Positions 1 to 10,800 of a stretch of 37,649 nucleotides of DNA are shown in pieces. Origin of the DNA: Welwitschia mirabilis (taxonomy: Eukaryota; Gnetophyta; Gnetopsida; Welwitschiales); NCBI GenBank assembly GCA_051453625.1, contig JBOZIK010000001.1:216320815-216358463 (forward strand), written 5' to 3'. The notes under the pieces were generated by a model. The model did no database searches. It was not told the origin of the DNA and saw only the letters and a list, made by a program, of their open reading frames with translations. Positions within the stretch are counted from its first letter, which is position 1. The number at the start of each line of letters is the position of its first letter. The translations under genes were made by a program, and so were the position numbers.

Positions 1-2011
1 TTCCCATTGTTTATCCAATCATACTTGAATAAGCTAGCCTCATGGAAATCAGCTTTGTAAATTTAGTCAGGACAATCACAGTGATTGTGTTCATTGTCTT
101 GAGATGAAAACCAAATGGTAACGCGCTAAAATACACAAGCATCAAACGGTATTCATAGTAATTCGAGCAATGGAGTACTTGCTAGAATTAGTAGCATTTG
201 TAAACAAAGAGAAAATTTCTTAAAACACAAAGTATAACACAAAAGTATTTACCATAAAACAAACAAATTTAATGAACATGAATATTAGCAAATTTTTAAC
301 TAGTTTAGCTGCATTTCTTTCCCAAGAAGATTGAAAAATCTATCGACAACTTTTTCTCTTCCAATGTTTATAAGTTCATTCTTAGGTAAAGTTTTATTGG
401 GTTTCTTATTGTATAATTGCTTATTACCAGAGACTCTTTGCCAATACTTTTCATTTTCATGTTTCAAAACCTAAATGCATGCCAAATATGAAAGATCAGC
501 CTTAATACAATTTTAGAGTGAGCAAAATCGAATGATTACAAAGAGTATTCATATTAAGATGTGGTAATCTTAAAGCATTTACAAAATATTATAGCTTTGG
601 GCAGCATTTGTTTCCAGTTTAACCAAGTTTTGGTTTTCTTTGGAGAAAAACCAAGTTTTGTGGTTTGTAGCGGCACTGTAGTTCTTCTTTTAGAGAAACG
701 AAAGGCTTTTTTTCTTTCTTTCTCCTTGTTGGCTTCAAATGCGAGCACGAGTCCAGAGGCGAGTTTGACGAATTTGCTGAGTCTGTGACCTCTTGACTCA
801 GCTCCTGCAACTCCTGTTTTGTGACTTGCGATGAGCATAGGAGTTGCGAACTCATGAGACTCGCAGAACTCGCCGCGAGTTTGGTAACAGTGGTTAAAAG
901 CATGAAGATAATCATAACAATATCTAAGTCCCAAATGTTCATCACATATTGAAATAACATAAATGACCATTTAGGGCTAGTTTTTGGAAGTGAATCATGG
1001 GTTTAAATTGTTTTTTTCTTTATTTGACTTTTTGAATTGTAGAATCACATGGAGTCACTTCTTTGAAAACACTTGAAGTTGAGACATTTAAAATGCCCAT
1101 AAAAATAATCTTTTAAAAATTATGGACAATTGCTGAAATCCTAAATATAATATTTTACATTCATTAAAACTAGAGAATCAAGAAACACATAGCACGTAAA
1201 AAAGCATCATCCTTTTCTGTTTCCTCTCTTGATTCCAACTTAACATATTTTCACTTGAAGGAGCTTTCAAGCCTTAGAATAGGGTTTTTATTTTATTTAT
1301 TTTATTTTTTTAATGTTTCTGCTTGTTTTTAATTAGTGTGATTTTGCACTATCCAAAATCTCAACGCCAAGCAAAATTTTAATTTTCTTGGGAATTGTGA
1401 TTCCACTTTTGGAGCATTCACAAATGAAATCATGATTCTTGGAGAGACCTAAAACTATGGTCCACATCACTCTTTGTGCAGGAGTTGTATGACTCATAGC
1501 TAAATTGTGGTGGATGTAGACCATAGTAGAATTTGACTACTTTTTCACATTCAAGTCCTAATGTTCTTCTTTGCATTCATGACGGATCTTATGTTTTATT
1601 ATTGGTTGTAGCCAAGTGAATGATTGATATCTTGGGGCATTGTTGTGCTAAACGTTTGAAGTATATAATGTATTAGTATTTGAATATTTGCATGAATGTG
1701 TAGAAGTGTTTGATATGTGAAGCCATTTGAAGGCCATGGGTTATGTGGTGTTACAAAACGAAATAGCAAATAAAAATGCAATGGTGAAAAAAGACAACAA
1801 TAGCAAAAAGAGCAAACAAAGATGAAATTTAATGTGGTTTGAGCCCTTTTTGCCCTTCCTACACAAATATTGTAGTTTTCTATCAGATTAGAATAACCCG
1901 AAGATGCAAGTTGTCTTTGATAACTAAAGCGACCACAAAAAATGTCATACATCTTCATCCCCCAACTCATGCTTTTTTAAGATTCATTTTAGAGTTCACA
2001 CATTACAGTAG
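1..2011. other. Non-genic repeat-rich DNA, no gene recognised
   Basis: I see no convincing gene here. The open frames present are short, overlap on opposite strands and match no family I know. At 690-900 a locally GC-richer patch is full of GAGTT/ACTCG words and holds a 9-bp inverted repeat (GCAACTCCT at 807-815, AGGAGTTGC at 839-847). Around 1825-1865 there is wording like that seen in some Copia LTRs (aatttaatgtggtttgagcc), too little to assign. The stretch may be intron or intergenic DNA upstream of the exon at 20239. Confidence 0.5.
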
Positions 2012-2022
2012 CCATGAATTAA
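2012..2022. repeat. SINE target-site duplication, left copy
   Basis: CCATGAATTAA at 2012-2022 is repeated exactly at 2222-2232. The bases next to the two copies differ, so the duplication is 11 bp. This is the direct repeat expected from LINE-machinery-driven retroposition. Confidence 0.75.
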
Positions 2023-2221
2023 CATTGGGGTGATGTCGAACTCAAAATTTTTAGTGGCCGTATCCTCTCCTTAGGAGTACAACCATCATAGTCACCTAAA
2101 TAGATGGTTTAATTACACCTAAGACCTCATGGTATGTCAATCAAGTCATTCAAAGGTCCGAACCCATGACCTTTTAAATGGAGGACGAGTGTCCCTATAT
2201 TGTACTGCCATCTCATTGGCA
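2023..2221 (-). mobile_element. tRNA-derived SINE
   Basis: About 199 bp lies between exact 11-bp target duplications. On the minus strand the 5' end starts TGCCAATGAGATGGCAG. It contains an A-box-like word, TGGCAGTACA (plus coordinates 2201-2210), and about 37 bp further on a near-consensus B box, GGTTCGGACC (2155-2164). This is the internal RNA polymerase III promoter layout of a tRNA-derived SINE. The body continues through the word ATACGGCC and ends near ATCACCCCAATG, without a long poly(A). SINEs encode no protein and move with LINE reverse transcriptase. An L1-type LINE lies elsewhere in the window, but I have no evidence that it mobilised this copy. The family is not identified. Confidence 0.7.
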
Positions 2222-2232
2222 CCATGAATTAA
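2222..2232. repeat. SINE target-site duplication, right copy
   Basis: Second exact copy of CCATGAATTAA (see 2012-2022), at the 5' side of the minus-strand SINE. Confidence 0.75.
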
Positions 2233-2859
2233 TAACTTAACCCACATAAGATAAACAATAGTTATCGATTTGGAACAGCTAAAAGGTGTGAAACCTTAAG
2301 TCAACAACAGTAAACAAAACGGACATAAGTTATTGGCTTTAAAACAAATCTGACTTAAGTCTTCAAAAATAGGGGCTGCACAACAAAATGGTAAAAATAA
2401 GTTGGAACCACATCACTAATCCTTTTATGGAATGCCCATCCATAGCTAGTCTGATGAATAGAAACATGTAAAAGAGCTATCAGGATCACATTGCCTTTTG
2501 AGAAGCATCTTTTCATGAAACATCCAAAAAGGAGTAGGCCTTCTTAAGCCAACAAATAGAAGACAATACCAAACAAACACTAACATGTACAATCTTCAAA
2601 ACAACTATGCGTGGGATCTTTGAAACAATTAGTGAACCAAGACACATCGGGCAAAACCAACAAACATACAAACAAAGAAAAATCTATACAACTCTCACTT
2701 GTTGCTAGTCATTGTTTTGGGAGAATAGCCATAATTTAGTTTAGCATTATTAGAAATCAATACTCCTTCTTCAATAAAGCTAACTTGCCTATAGGATTTA
2801 GCGCTGGAGGAAGAATACATTCGAGTTTAGAGCGATTTCTTCTTACATGTCTGGTTTTC
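2233..2859. other. No feature recognised
   Basis: AT-rich sequence with no open frame, repeat structure or motif that I can support on either strand. Confidence 0.5.
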
Positions 2860-3207
2860 TTATAGTGCTATCAGCTCAGAGGTTTTCCTTTTTAGTTGCT
2901 CCTTGTTTCCTCTTACCACCATAGCATTCTTGCCTGCAAATTGCATGAACAGAGAGGTAGTCGAAAGGGTTAAACTTCTAAGAAGTGGGAAGTAGAGGTT
3001 TTTCATCTTTGTTAGAACTCTAGTGGTCTTGTGTGGAAATTGTTGTAGATATCTATTGCCTTGCAATATGGATTTGGAACTTTCTGGGCTTTGCTTAGAG
3101 CCATGGTTGATTGTTAATTTTTGTTCCCTTTTTTCCTCGTAGATTCTTGGTTCAGTGGGAGCCATGGATACAATGTGACTATCTTTGAAAGTTGTGATGG
3201 GAGACAT
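2860..3207 (-). CDS. Unrecognised 115-codon ORF, doubtful
   Basis: An uninterrupted ATG-to-stop frame of 115 codons on the minus strand, starting MSPITTFKDSHIVSMAPTE. The predicted product is basic (many K/R) with no domain, signal peptide or membrane segment I recognise. A TATA-like word (TTATATAG on the minus strand) lies near 3230-3240, too close to the ATG for a normal plant promoter plus leader. There is no neighbouring exon or homologous relic to help. It is long for random AT-rich DNA but could still be chance, or part of an unidentified repeat. I infer no function. Confidence 0.2.
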   Translation of the reverse strand: MSPITTFKDSHIVSMAPTEPRIYEEKREQKLTINHGSKQSPESSKSILQGNRYLQQFPHKTTRVLTKMKNLYFPLLRSLTLSTTSLFMQFAGKNAMVVRGNKEQLKRKTSELIAL

Positions 3208-3916
3208 AATGGTCTATGGTGAGGATCACATATCTATATAAGAAAGGATGGGACATTACCGTTCCTGCCAAACCTCTGTTTATTGTTTGCGAAGAACGAT
3301 CGAGGATGGATGGGAAGGCACTTGGCTAAGTTTGGAGGTGCATCTTTGATACAATGTTGATCAAGTCCTAGGAAGAACAGACAAGAATAGGACTAGTCAA
3401 AAAAATGAACATGCATTTCCAAGATGCAAATACATGCAATATGGCTTATCTTGACTAAAAGCTTCATCAGTTAGATATGTAAGAATTGGAGAAGCTATTA
3501 GATTTCTTGGATGTCGTGGTATTGATTGGGAAATAATAGGTCACAAGTTTTTAGGTGATGCATGCTTATTGATGTGGTTGGATGCCTTCCTAGAAACATG
3601 GGCCCACATGGTGATGACAATTTATGCTAATAATACATGGGATATGAAGATGTTTAGGTGCTTAGGATGCAGGAGTGATGGCACCCTAAGATTGGTGGTT
3701 GTTCATAGGGGGTTGAGGTGCTGTATATCAGTGGAGGCAAGAAGGAGAAGAAAGGACACACAAGAGAAACACCATTGAGCCTATACAATGTAATGACCCT
3801 TTCAACAGGTTCAAAGCTTCAAGATAGTAGGCAATATTTTGGTAAATGACCTATTATGCTTTGATTCTTGTTGTGTAGTGTTAAGAGGTATTCTTCCAAT
3901 GCCATGACATGTTACT
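3208..3916 (+). other. Possible 3' internal region of an unclassified LTR element
   Basis: I cannot identify a protein here. A 69-codon plus-strand frame (3569-3778) shows no known motif. The reason to suspect an LTR retrotransposon is the polypurine-tract-like word that follows at 3917-3926 and the TG that begins the next block. No partner LTR was seen in the window. Confidence 0.25.
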
Positions 3917-4485
3917 AAGGGGAGATTGTAAATAGTGTAGTGTTTTCTTGTCTAGTTTGTTCCATTATGTAGTAAGTAGACAACTTTTTATGTTGGTATA
4001 TTTCATAGAAACTAGCAGCATTGCATTAGCTTGAATAGTGTTGAGTTGTGTAGGTTTGTTCCTAGAGCTTGATACAAGACTTTAGTATGTTGAAGGGTTA
4101 TGGAAGGCTTTGTTTTTGGTATGTAAAAGAACCATTTAGCGGAGAGCTTCTTGTTTGTTAGGGTTCCAATCTCATTTTTCTCTACCATGATTTAACTTGA
4201 TTTTCTTAGTTTGGGCATGAATGCTTAAGAGTTGTTGATGGTTGTTTCAAGTAGGACATTGTTAGGGTGTGAAACTAAATCTTATATTTAGAGTTCTTAC
4301 ATTATTCATATGTTGTAATGCTATACAAGAAGTAAATTGTTGGCAGTAGATTCAAATGTTATAATTAAAAGTTAAAGCATAATGTGAGGCTTCAAGGTGA
4401 GGCTTATGAGTGAATTGGGGTTTAGACATGGGGTTTTTAAGCTTATAATCTAAACCAATTTAAAAGGCTTGGATCCTTGTAGATT
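3917..4485 (+). repeat. Possible polypurine tract and partial LTR of an unclassified element
   Basis: AAGGGGAGAT (3917-3926) directly precedes TGTAAATAGTG (from 3927). That is the purine tract / TG arrangement at the 3' internal end of many plant LTR retrotransposons. The sequence to 4485 would then be LTR, and element A would have inserted at or near its end. I could not find a second copy or a terminal CA with a target duplication, so this rests on one short motif. Confidence 0.25.
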
Positions 4486-4490
4486 GTAAT
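4486..4490. repeat. Target-site duplication of element A, left (GTAAT)
   Basis: GTAAT immediately left of the 5' LTR matches GTAAT at 19620-19624, immediately right of the end of the interrupted 3' LTR. Five base pairs is the usual Copia integrase stagger. Confidence 0.85.
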
Positions 4491-4933
4491 TGTTGATATG
4501 TGAAGCCAAATTTATTCCTTTTGTAATGTCCTTAACGTTACATTTTTTTCCGTTGGCCCCATTTTAATATTGTAAAAGGAGGTTGTGTTATAAAATCGTC
4601 CTTCTGGGTGTTAGGTGGAAAAGAGATGTGTCAAGAGAGAGAGGATACCTTTTTTAGGGTTTTGGCTTGTACCCCTAATCGGCTTGTAACTCTTGGCCTG
4701 TTTCAAGCTGGTGTGAGGGTTGTTTGAATTATAGAGTTCTGAGAGGTAGCCTTGCTTGAAGACTGTTATTGGCTTAAAACTTGTTGATGGCTTGTAATTT
4801 TTGAAGAAGATAATAGAGCTTTGCGTTGCTTTGCCATGGTTTTTCTCCTCATTGGGGTTTTCCATGTAAATTGTTGTCTCTGTTTTCTCTTTCTGCATTG
4901 TTTAATCTCTTTGCATTTGTGTATTTCGTAAGA
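4491..4933 (+). repeat. Element A 5' LTR
   Basis: Starts TGTTGATATGTGAAGCC, exactly as the 3' LTR does at 9077. It ends at ...TTTCGTAAGA where the 3' LTR has ...TTTTGTAACA, so the terminal CA has decayed to GA. Shared internal words include TTTTAATATTGTAAAAGGAG and GATGGCTTGTA. A TATA-like TTATAAAAT at 4589-4597 could have served the U3 promoter. Confidence 0.88.
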
Positions 4934-4935
4934 CG

Positions 4936-4947
4936 TGGTATTAGAGC
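4936..4947 (+). other. Element A primer binding site (decayed)
   Basis: TGGTATTAGAGC lies just inside the 5' LTR. It differs at one base from TGGTATCAGAGC, the usual plant Copia site complementary to the 3' end of initiator methionine tRNA. Confidence 0.8.
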
Positions 4948-5045
4948 ACTAGGGTTTGAAGCTTACACGCTTTGGCGATAGCTTGGGGTTTGTACGACAC
5001 GTTTGGCATCTGTATAATCAGTCTGTATAGCCCTACAGTGAAACC

Positions 5046-8000
5046 ATGATGGAGCGCCTACAGCCTTGCGATAGACTAGTTAGAGCTGAGAACTGGGGCA
5101 TATGGAAGATCTTAATGGAAGACATCCTTTGCCAAAAGGAATGTGATATTGTCTTAAAGATGAAAGCAAATACGAAGGTAGCATCTGGACTCTCTGATGC
5201 AAAATGGCTGAAGAAGTACCCTGATAAGGAATGCAAGAAACTTGATAAAAGGGTGCTCCCCTTGATTTTGCCATGCCTTGACAACAAGATTCTTCAATCC
5301 CATAGCAACATTTCTACAACAGTTGAACTATGGCAGATTCTGATGCAGAGATATGATCAGTCTACTAGCATGAATTAGTTTTATACCGTCAAGAAGGTTT
5401 TCAAAATGAAGATGAAAGAAGGTGTGTCGTTGCAAGCACACCTGGACAAGATGAATGAGTTGTTCACATAATTGGACAACCTAAGGGTAACCTTTAAGGA
5501 AAACCTTAGGGTAATTGTGGTTCTCAATTCCTTGTCTGATTCCTAGGAGACTATTTACACTGCCTTGTTGACTAACTTAGATACTATTCTATGTCTGAAT
5601 ACCGTTATTTTAAAGCTCCTAGATGCATACAAAACTAGCGCTATTGAGGTTGTTGGAGAAGGCCTTGTTGTCCATAGAGGACGTTCTCAGGCCAACAGAG
5701 GACATTGGTAGAGCAAGAGTAGAGGAAACGCTGTTAATAGAAACATTGGATGTTGGCATTTCACGAAGAAAGGCCATTTACGAAAGGACTGCTACAACCT
5801 GAAAAAACAAGGGCAAATAGAAGAAAGGTGGAAATCAGCAGAGCCAAGAAGGTGGACAAGGGTTGAATGCAGAAGTAGATGATGAGGTAGTGTTAATTGC
5901 AAATGCAGAGTACGTAAACATTTCTCAATACTCTTGCCTTGATATTTGGATTCTGAATTCTGGTGCTCCCTTTCATGTTTGCTTAGATGTTTCATGTTTT
6001 CTTTATATAACGAAGTTTCTGAGAAGTTTGTTTATCTGAGGGATGATTGATGTTGTGAGATTAAGGGAATTGGGTCTATAGTGCAATAAGGAAGTGGTGT
6101 TAGAAAACTGTTTCTTTAGGATGTTAGACATCTGCCTCAACTTGCGAAAAATTTAATTTCAGTAGGCCAATTAAATGCTGTTAGTTATCTAATTTTCTTT
6201 GGTGCAGGTGTCTAAAAGATAATGAAAGGTACTATGGTTCTGTCTCAAAGCCAGAAAGAAGGGACGTTGTACACTTTGCATGTTGATGTGCTGAAGCATA
6301 GTTTTGATGTTGCTGGTGATGAAGACGTGTCTCTTTGGCATAAGAGATTTGGATATCTTTGTGAAATAAGTGTTAAGGTTCGTAGTTTTAAAAATTTACT
6401 TCCAAAATTTGACTCTGTTTCTTTAGATTTTTGTAAGGATTGTGCTATTGCAAAAGTAAAACATGCTAACTTTAAGAAATCCGTGTCTGGAAATAAAAAT
6501 GCCAGAAAATTACATTTGGATGTCGTAGGACCTATGCTAGTGACATCCTCTGGTGGAGCATCGTATTTTGTTACGTTCATTGATGATTCTAGTCAAAGAA
6601 CTCGGCTATTTCCAATTCCTGTTTTTGATATTTTCAAACAATTTAAAGCTAGAGTTGAAAATAAATAAAGCTGTAAAATTAAATGCTTGGTGATAGGTAG
6701 TGAAGGTGAATACACCTTTTGTGAATTTGAGATGTCTTGCATAAAGAATGGAATTGTACACATAAAGACACCTCCATATACACCTCAAAACAATGGAGTA
6801 GTAGAAGGTTACAAGAGGACTGCTTTAGAAAAGTTGCATTCATTGTTTCAGCAGTCTGAGGTTCTAAAGTGTCTTTGGGCTAAAGTAGCCAATACAACTA
6901 CATATCTTTTAAATAGGTCACCTCATTCAGCAGTTTAAGGAGGAATTCTAGAGTCCGTTTGGAGTGGGAGGAAGCCATCTTTCTCACTTGATGGTGTTTG
7001 GCTGTAAAGCATATGTGCATCAGTAGAACACAGGAAAACTGGATGTTCGTGTACTTGGGCACGTTTTTCTGTGTTATGGGGAGATAACTTTGGCTACAGG
7101 CGATGGGATCCAGTGTCCAAGAAGATGATTAGATCATATGATGTAGTCTTTTGTGAACAACAAGTATTTTACAAATCATTGGATGAGAATCAGAATGAAG
7201 GAACTCCTAATTCCAGCACTTTGCGAAAGCCATCTAAAATTTTAGATCACAATGATGACAACAAAACGAGTAATCCTCTTGATGATGAGGATGATGAAGA
7301 TGAAAATGATCAACTTGAGCTACAACAACCTGATTTTTCAGAAGGTGAAGATGAAGGAGAGCCTTATACTCCTACACATTCGATAAGAAGGTCTACATGT
7401 CCCAATAGAGCACATGTTAGGTACTCTTCGTCATTGCATTATATCTTGTGTATAGATAAATTAGAACTTGAAATGTATAAGAAAGCTATTTCTTTGCCTA
7501 ACTCAGAGAAGTGGAATGCTGCAATGAAAAAAGAGTTGGATACTTTAAGGCATAATGATACATGGATGTGGTTCCTTTGCTAGCTGGGAAATGTGCCTTA
7601 TTGATTAGATGGGTTTTTAGGATAAAGGAAGAGGCAAATGGAAGAATGTTATAGGGCAAGACTGGATGTAAAAGGTTTTGGGTGGAAACCAGGTATTGAC
7701 TTTACTGATTTTTTCCCCTCTAGTGGTGAAGCATTCATCTATTCGTATCATTTTGTCTATTGTTGCTGTCTTGAACCTTGAATTAAAACAATTGGATATT
7801 AAAATTGCTTTCTGCACGGTAATCTGGAAGAAGAGATTTATATTAAGTTACCTTAAGGTTTTAACACCAAAGAGAAGAACCTAGTCTATGGGTTGAATAG
7901 AAGTTTGTATGGCCTTAAACAGGCACCCAGGCAATGACAAGAAATTTGACAACTTTACGCAGGAAATATAGAAGGAGTGATGTAGATCACTGTATTTATC

Positions 8001-8965
8001 TCCATGGACAGACTGCTGGTAGGATTGTTATCTTAATGTTGTATGTTAATGATATGCTTCGTGCTGGAAATGACATACAAGAAATTAAGAGGCTGAAAAA
8101 GGAGATGGGAAAACATTTTGCAACCAAGGACTTGTCCTACAAAATAGATTTGTAAAATGAAAATTTCTAGGGACAGATCACGTGGAAAATTGTGGTTTAG
8201 TCAGTCTAAATACATTGACAAAGCGTTAAAGCGTTTTAACATAGCCGACTATAAACTTGTTGGAACACTGTTTGCAGGTCACTTTCAATTGTCTCTGGAG
8301 GATTGCCCAAAAACAGAAAAGGAATAGGAAAGAATGGAAACGGTTCCTTATGCTACAACTGTTGGAAACTTGATGTATACCATGGTCTGCAGAAGACTAG
8401 ATATCTCATATGTAGTGGAGCTATCTTACACTTCATGAGCAACCCTAGCCCAAAGTGTTGGGAAGCTGTAAAATGGATTTTGTGCTACTTGAAAGGTACA
8501 CAGAATTTTTGCCTGAGTTTTGGTCATACTGGATTGGATGCTGTTGGTTATGTATATGCTAATTATGCTTAGTGTATAGATACAAGAACACCCACCTCTG
8601 GTTATGTTTTCCTGGCGGGAGGTGCTTCTATTTGTTGGATGTCTTGTTTGCAAGGAGACATGGCTTTGTCAACTACATAAGCAAAATACGTAGCTATGAC
8701 AGAGGCAACCAAAGAAATGATTTGGCTAAGACATTTCCTTGACTAGTTTGAATTAAAACAACAACATGTGATTTGTTGTGGCAGTCAGAGTACCATTCAT
8801 TTGGTAAAGAATGCTGTTTACCATGCTTGGACAAAGCACATTGATGTGAGGTATCCCTTCATTAGAGAAGCATTGGAGGAGAAGAAGCTGGATGTTCACA
8901 AAATCTACAGAGAGGCATATCTTGTAGATTTCTTCACCAAAGCTATTACTAGAGATAAACATTAG
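5046..8965 (+). pseudogene. Element A gag-pol polyprotein, broken
   Basis: In a working Copia element this is one polyprotein that makes the particle and copies and integrates the element. Gag starts at ATG 5046 (motif ENWGIWKILMED) and hits a stop at 5376. Homology continues to a zinc knuckle near 5750-5795 whose second cysteine is phenylalanine (CWHF). Protease near 5945-5980 reads LNSGAPFHV, so the catalytic aspartate is asparagine. Integrase covers 6330-6940: the first zinc-binding pair is damaged (HKRFGY, H to Y), the CKDC pair and DVVGPM aspartate remain, and the second aspartate is not evident in GSEGEY. The reverse transcriptase (about 7500-8160) has several frameshifts, a stop after SLYGLKQAPRQ, and YVND instead of YVDD. 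RNase H (8300-8965) keeps TPTSGYVF and TKHIDVRY but has an ALSTT-stop. Certainly non-functional. Confidence 0.9.
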
Positions 8966-9065
8966 CAGTGTTGTCATGACATACACCTGGCCATGTGATC
9001 TGAGGAAGCTTGGAAAGCAATGCATCTTTGGGAGTTGCGCTTGAAGATGTGTCAAATTGGTCTTC

Positions 9066-9076
9066 AAGTGGGAGAG
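9066..9076 (+). other. Element A polypurine tract
   Basis: AAGTGGGAGAG directly abuts the TG of the 3' LTR at 9077. This primes plus-strand DNA synthesis and is typical in form and position for Copia. Confidence 0.8.
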
Positions 9077-9500
9077 TGTTGATATGTGAAGCCAAATTTA
9101 TTCCTTTTGTGACATCCCTAATGTTACCTTTTTTTTACATTAACCCTATTTTAATATTGTAAAAGGAGGTTGCGTTATGAAACTATCCTTGGGGTGCTAG
9201 GCAGAAAAGGGACATCTGTCAAGAGAGGGGTGATACCGTTTTTAGGGTTTTGGCTTCTAGCCCTAATTGGCTTGTGACCCTTGGCCTATTTAAAGGTGGT
9301 GTGAAGGTTGTTTGAATCATAGAGTTCCAAGAGCAGCCTTGCCTAAAACCTATTATTGGCTTGAGCCCTATTGATGGCTTGTAGTTTTTAAAGAAGATAA
9401 TAAAGCTCTGCATTGCTTTCCCGTGGTTTTTCTCCTTATTGAGGTTTTGCACATAAATTGTTGTCTTTGTTTTCTCTTGCTGCATTGTTTAATTGCTTTG
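9077..9500 (+). repeat. Element A 3' LTR, part 1 (interrupted)
   Basis: It aligns with the 5' LTR from TGTTGATATG through TTTAATTGCTTTG, then stops abruptly where element B begins. The last 20 bp of the LTR are found on the far side of B. Confidence 0.88.
9496..9500. repeat. Target-site duplication of element B, left (CTTTG)
   Basis: CTTTG here and at 19595-19599 flanks B. The uninterrupted 5' LTR of A has a single CTTTG at the matching place (TCTCTTTGCATTTG), which confirms that this is duplicated target. Confidence 0.9.
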
Positions 9501-9655
9501 TGATCGCAAGATCAACCCTAGAGGGGGGTGAATAGGGTAAACTTTAACCTTAAACAAAATTAATTCGATCAAATGAAAACACATAACACAATGAAAGCAC
9601 AAATTACTAATGGTGAAGAGACACCACCCTTCAGCTTCCAGACACCGAGTCTCAA

Positions 9656-9766
9656 GCTGGCTTAGAATTTAGCCTCATCCAACGGTTTTTAGGCTTACCA
9701 ATAACCTTTTAGCTGGCTTAGAATTTAGCCTCAACCAACGGTTTTTAGGTTACCAATAACCTTTTA
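9656..9766. repeat. 56-bp tandem duplication in LTR1
   Basis: GCTGGCTTAGAATTTAGCCT begins at 9656 and again at 9712. The second copy has lost a base near its end. The corresponding parts of LTR2 and LTR3 have one copy. Confidence 0.85.
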
Positions 9767-10230
9767 CAATCACTAGTGGATTTTAGGGTTCATTCACAAC
9801 CGCAAGAGAAAAATGGGATTTGAAATGTGCACAGGTGCATAGATGTGATTCACAAGTGCAGTACAAGGTTAGCTCTCTGTAGCTTGATCAGAAAAGGAGC
9901 TTCACAATGATAACAGGATGTAACATTAAATCAATTATAGCATAGTTCTTTTAGTGTAACAATGTTCTTTTTTTTTTTGAAACCCCAAAACAATAACTGG
10001 ATCTTTAGAAAGATCTCTTTATATAGAACAGATGGAAAATGACCGTTCATAGAACTTAGTGCGGATCTTTGATTCCTAGATCTGCTTTGAGGAGCGTGAT
10101 GCATTGTAACAACTAATAAAATAACACGTACGGTTGGCCTCAACCTTTGTTCGATCACCCTCATGAGTTTCAATACTAGCCTTTTTAAGGTTTTACTTTA
10201 GTCACCTTTAGCATATTTCTTGGTTGCCCT

Positions 10231-10520
10231 TTCAACCCCTTGGTGACCGCGCCATACGCCCACTGGGGTAAAGGGGGTATGTGTATGGGTCGTGTACGTG
10301 TAGAACTTCATCGAAGGTGGGGTAGGGGTCCCTGATTCGTCGCCCTACGTAACCATGCTTATGTATTTGTATGGAAAACCAGTGCATTGTGCCTTGCCTC
10401 TTGGACCTCCCAAGTATGTACTCTAAGCCCTCTCGTATATCAAGCTGATGGGCTTCATTTGCCACGTTGGGTGTCCCGGCATGTGGTAGGGGTTTGGCTT
10501 CTTCATTGGCAACTGGTTTA
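10231..10520. other. 290-bp GC-richer insert in LTR1 with a minus-strand open frame
   Basis: LTR2 reads GTTGCCCT then GATCTT without a break. LTR1 reads GTTGCCCT, then 290 bp, then GATCTT, which places the insert precisely. It is visibly richer in G+C than the LTR around it. On the minus strand an ATG frame of 77 codons runs from 10465 to a stop at 10232-10234, at the insert border. The frame is also open upstream through the insert into LTR DNA. The peptide (for example HGYVGRRIRDPYPTFDEVLH) is of varied composition, unlike the shadow frames nearby, but I recognise no family. LTR3 cannot be compared because it is deleted in this area. It could be captured host or foreign DNA, or a private part of this subfamily. 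Confidence 0.55.
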
Positions 10521-10576
10521 GATCTTAGTGAAAAGTGGGTCGCCCTTATAAAGGGGCTAGGTTGCCTGTTCTATGA

Positions 10577-10800
10577 TCGGCTGATATTTCTTGGATGACA
10601 TCTGGTTGCCTTTGCTAACATGCTCGGTTGCCTGTTCTGTATTCGGCTAATATTTCTTTGATGAAATCTGGTCGCCCTTGCTAACAAGCTCAATCGCTTG
10701 TTCTGTAATTGGCTGATATTTCTTTGATCAAATCTGGTTGCCCTTGCTAACGGTCTTGGTTGCCCCTTCTGTAATCGGCTGATTTTTTTGCGTTGGATCC
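10577..10800. repeat. 66-bp tandem repeat in LTR1, four copies
   Basis: The marker TCGGCTGATATTTC (or a near variant) starts at 10577, 10643, 10709 and 10775, an exact 66-bp spacing. Each unit also carries GGTTGCC/GGTCGCC words. The same period is seen in LTR2 and LTR3 with three marker positions each. In the element's orientation this lies in the first half of the LTR (U3), where reiterated enhancer-like units are common; that role is inference. Confidence 0.85.

Noticed and set aside
554-970. Minus-strand frames of 138 and 113 codons
   Set aside because: They overlap each other and a plus-strand frame in the ACTCG-rich patch. There is no domain, splice context or consistent coding signal.
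10577-10800. 66-bp repeats as a CRISPR-like array
   Set aside because: They are continuous tandem repeats without unique spacers, inside a plant LTR.
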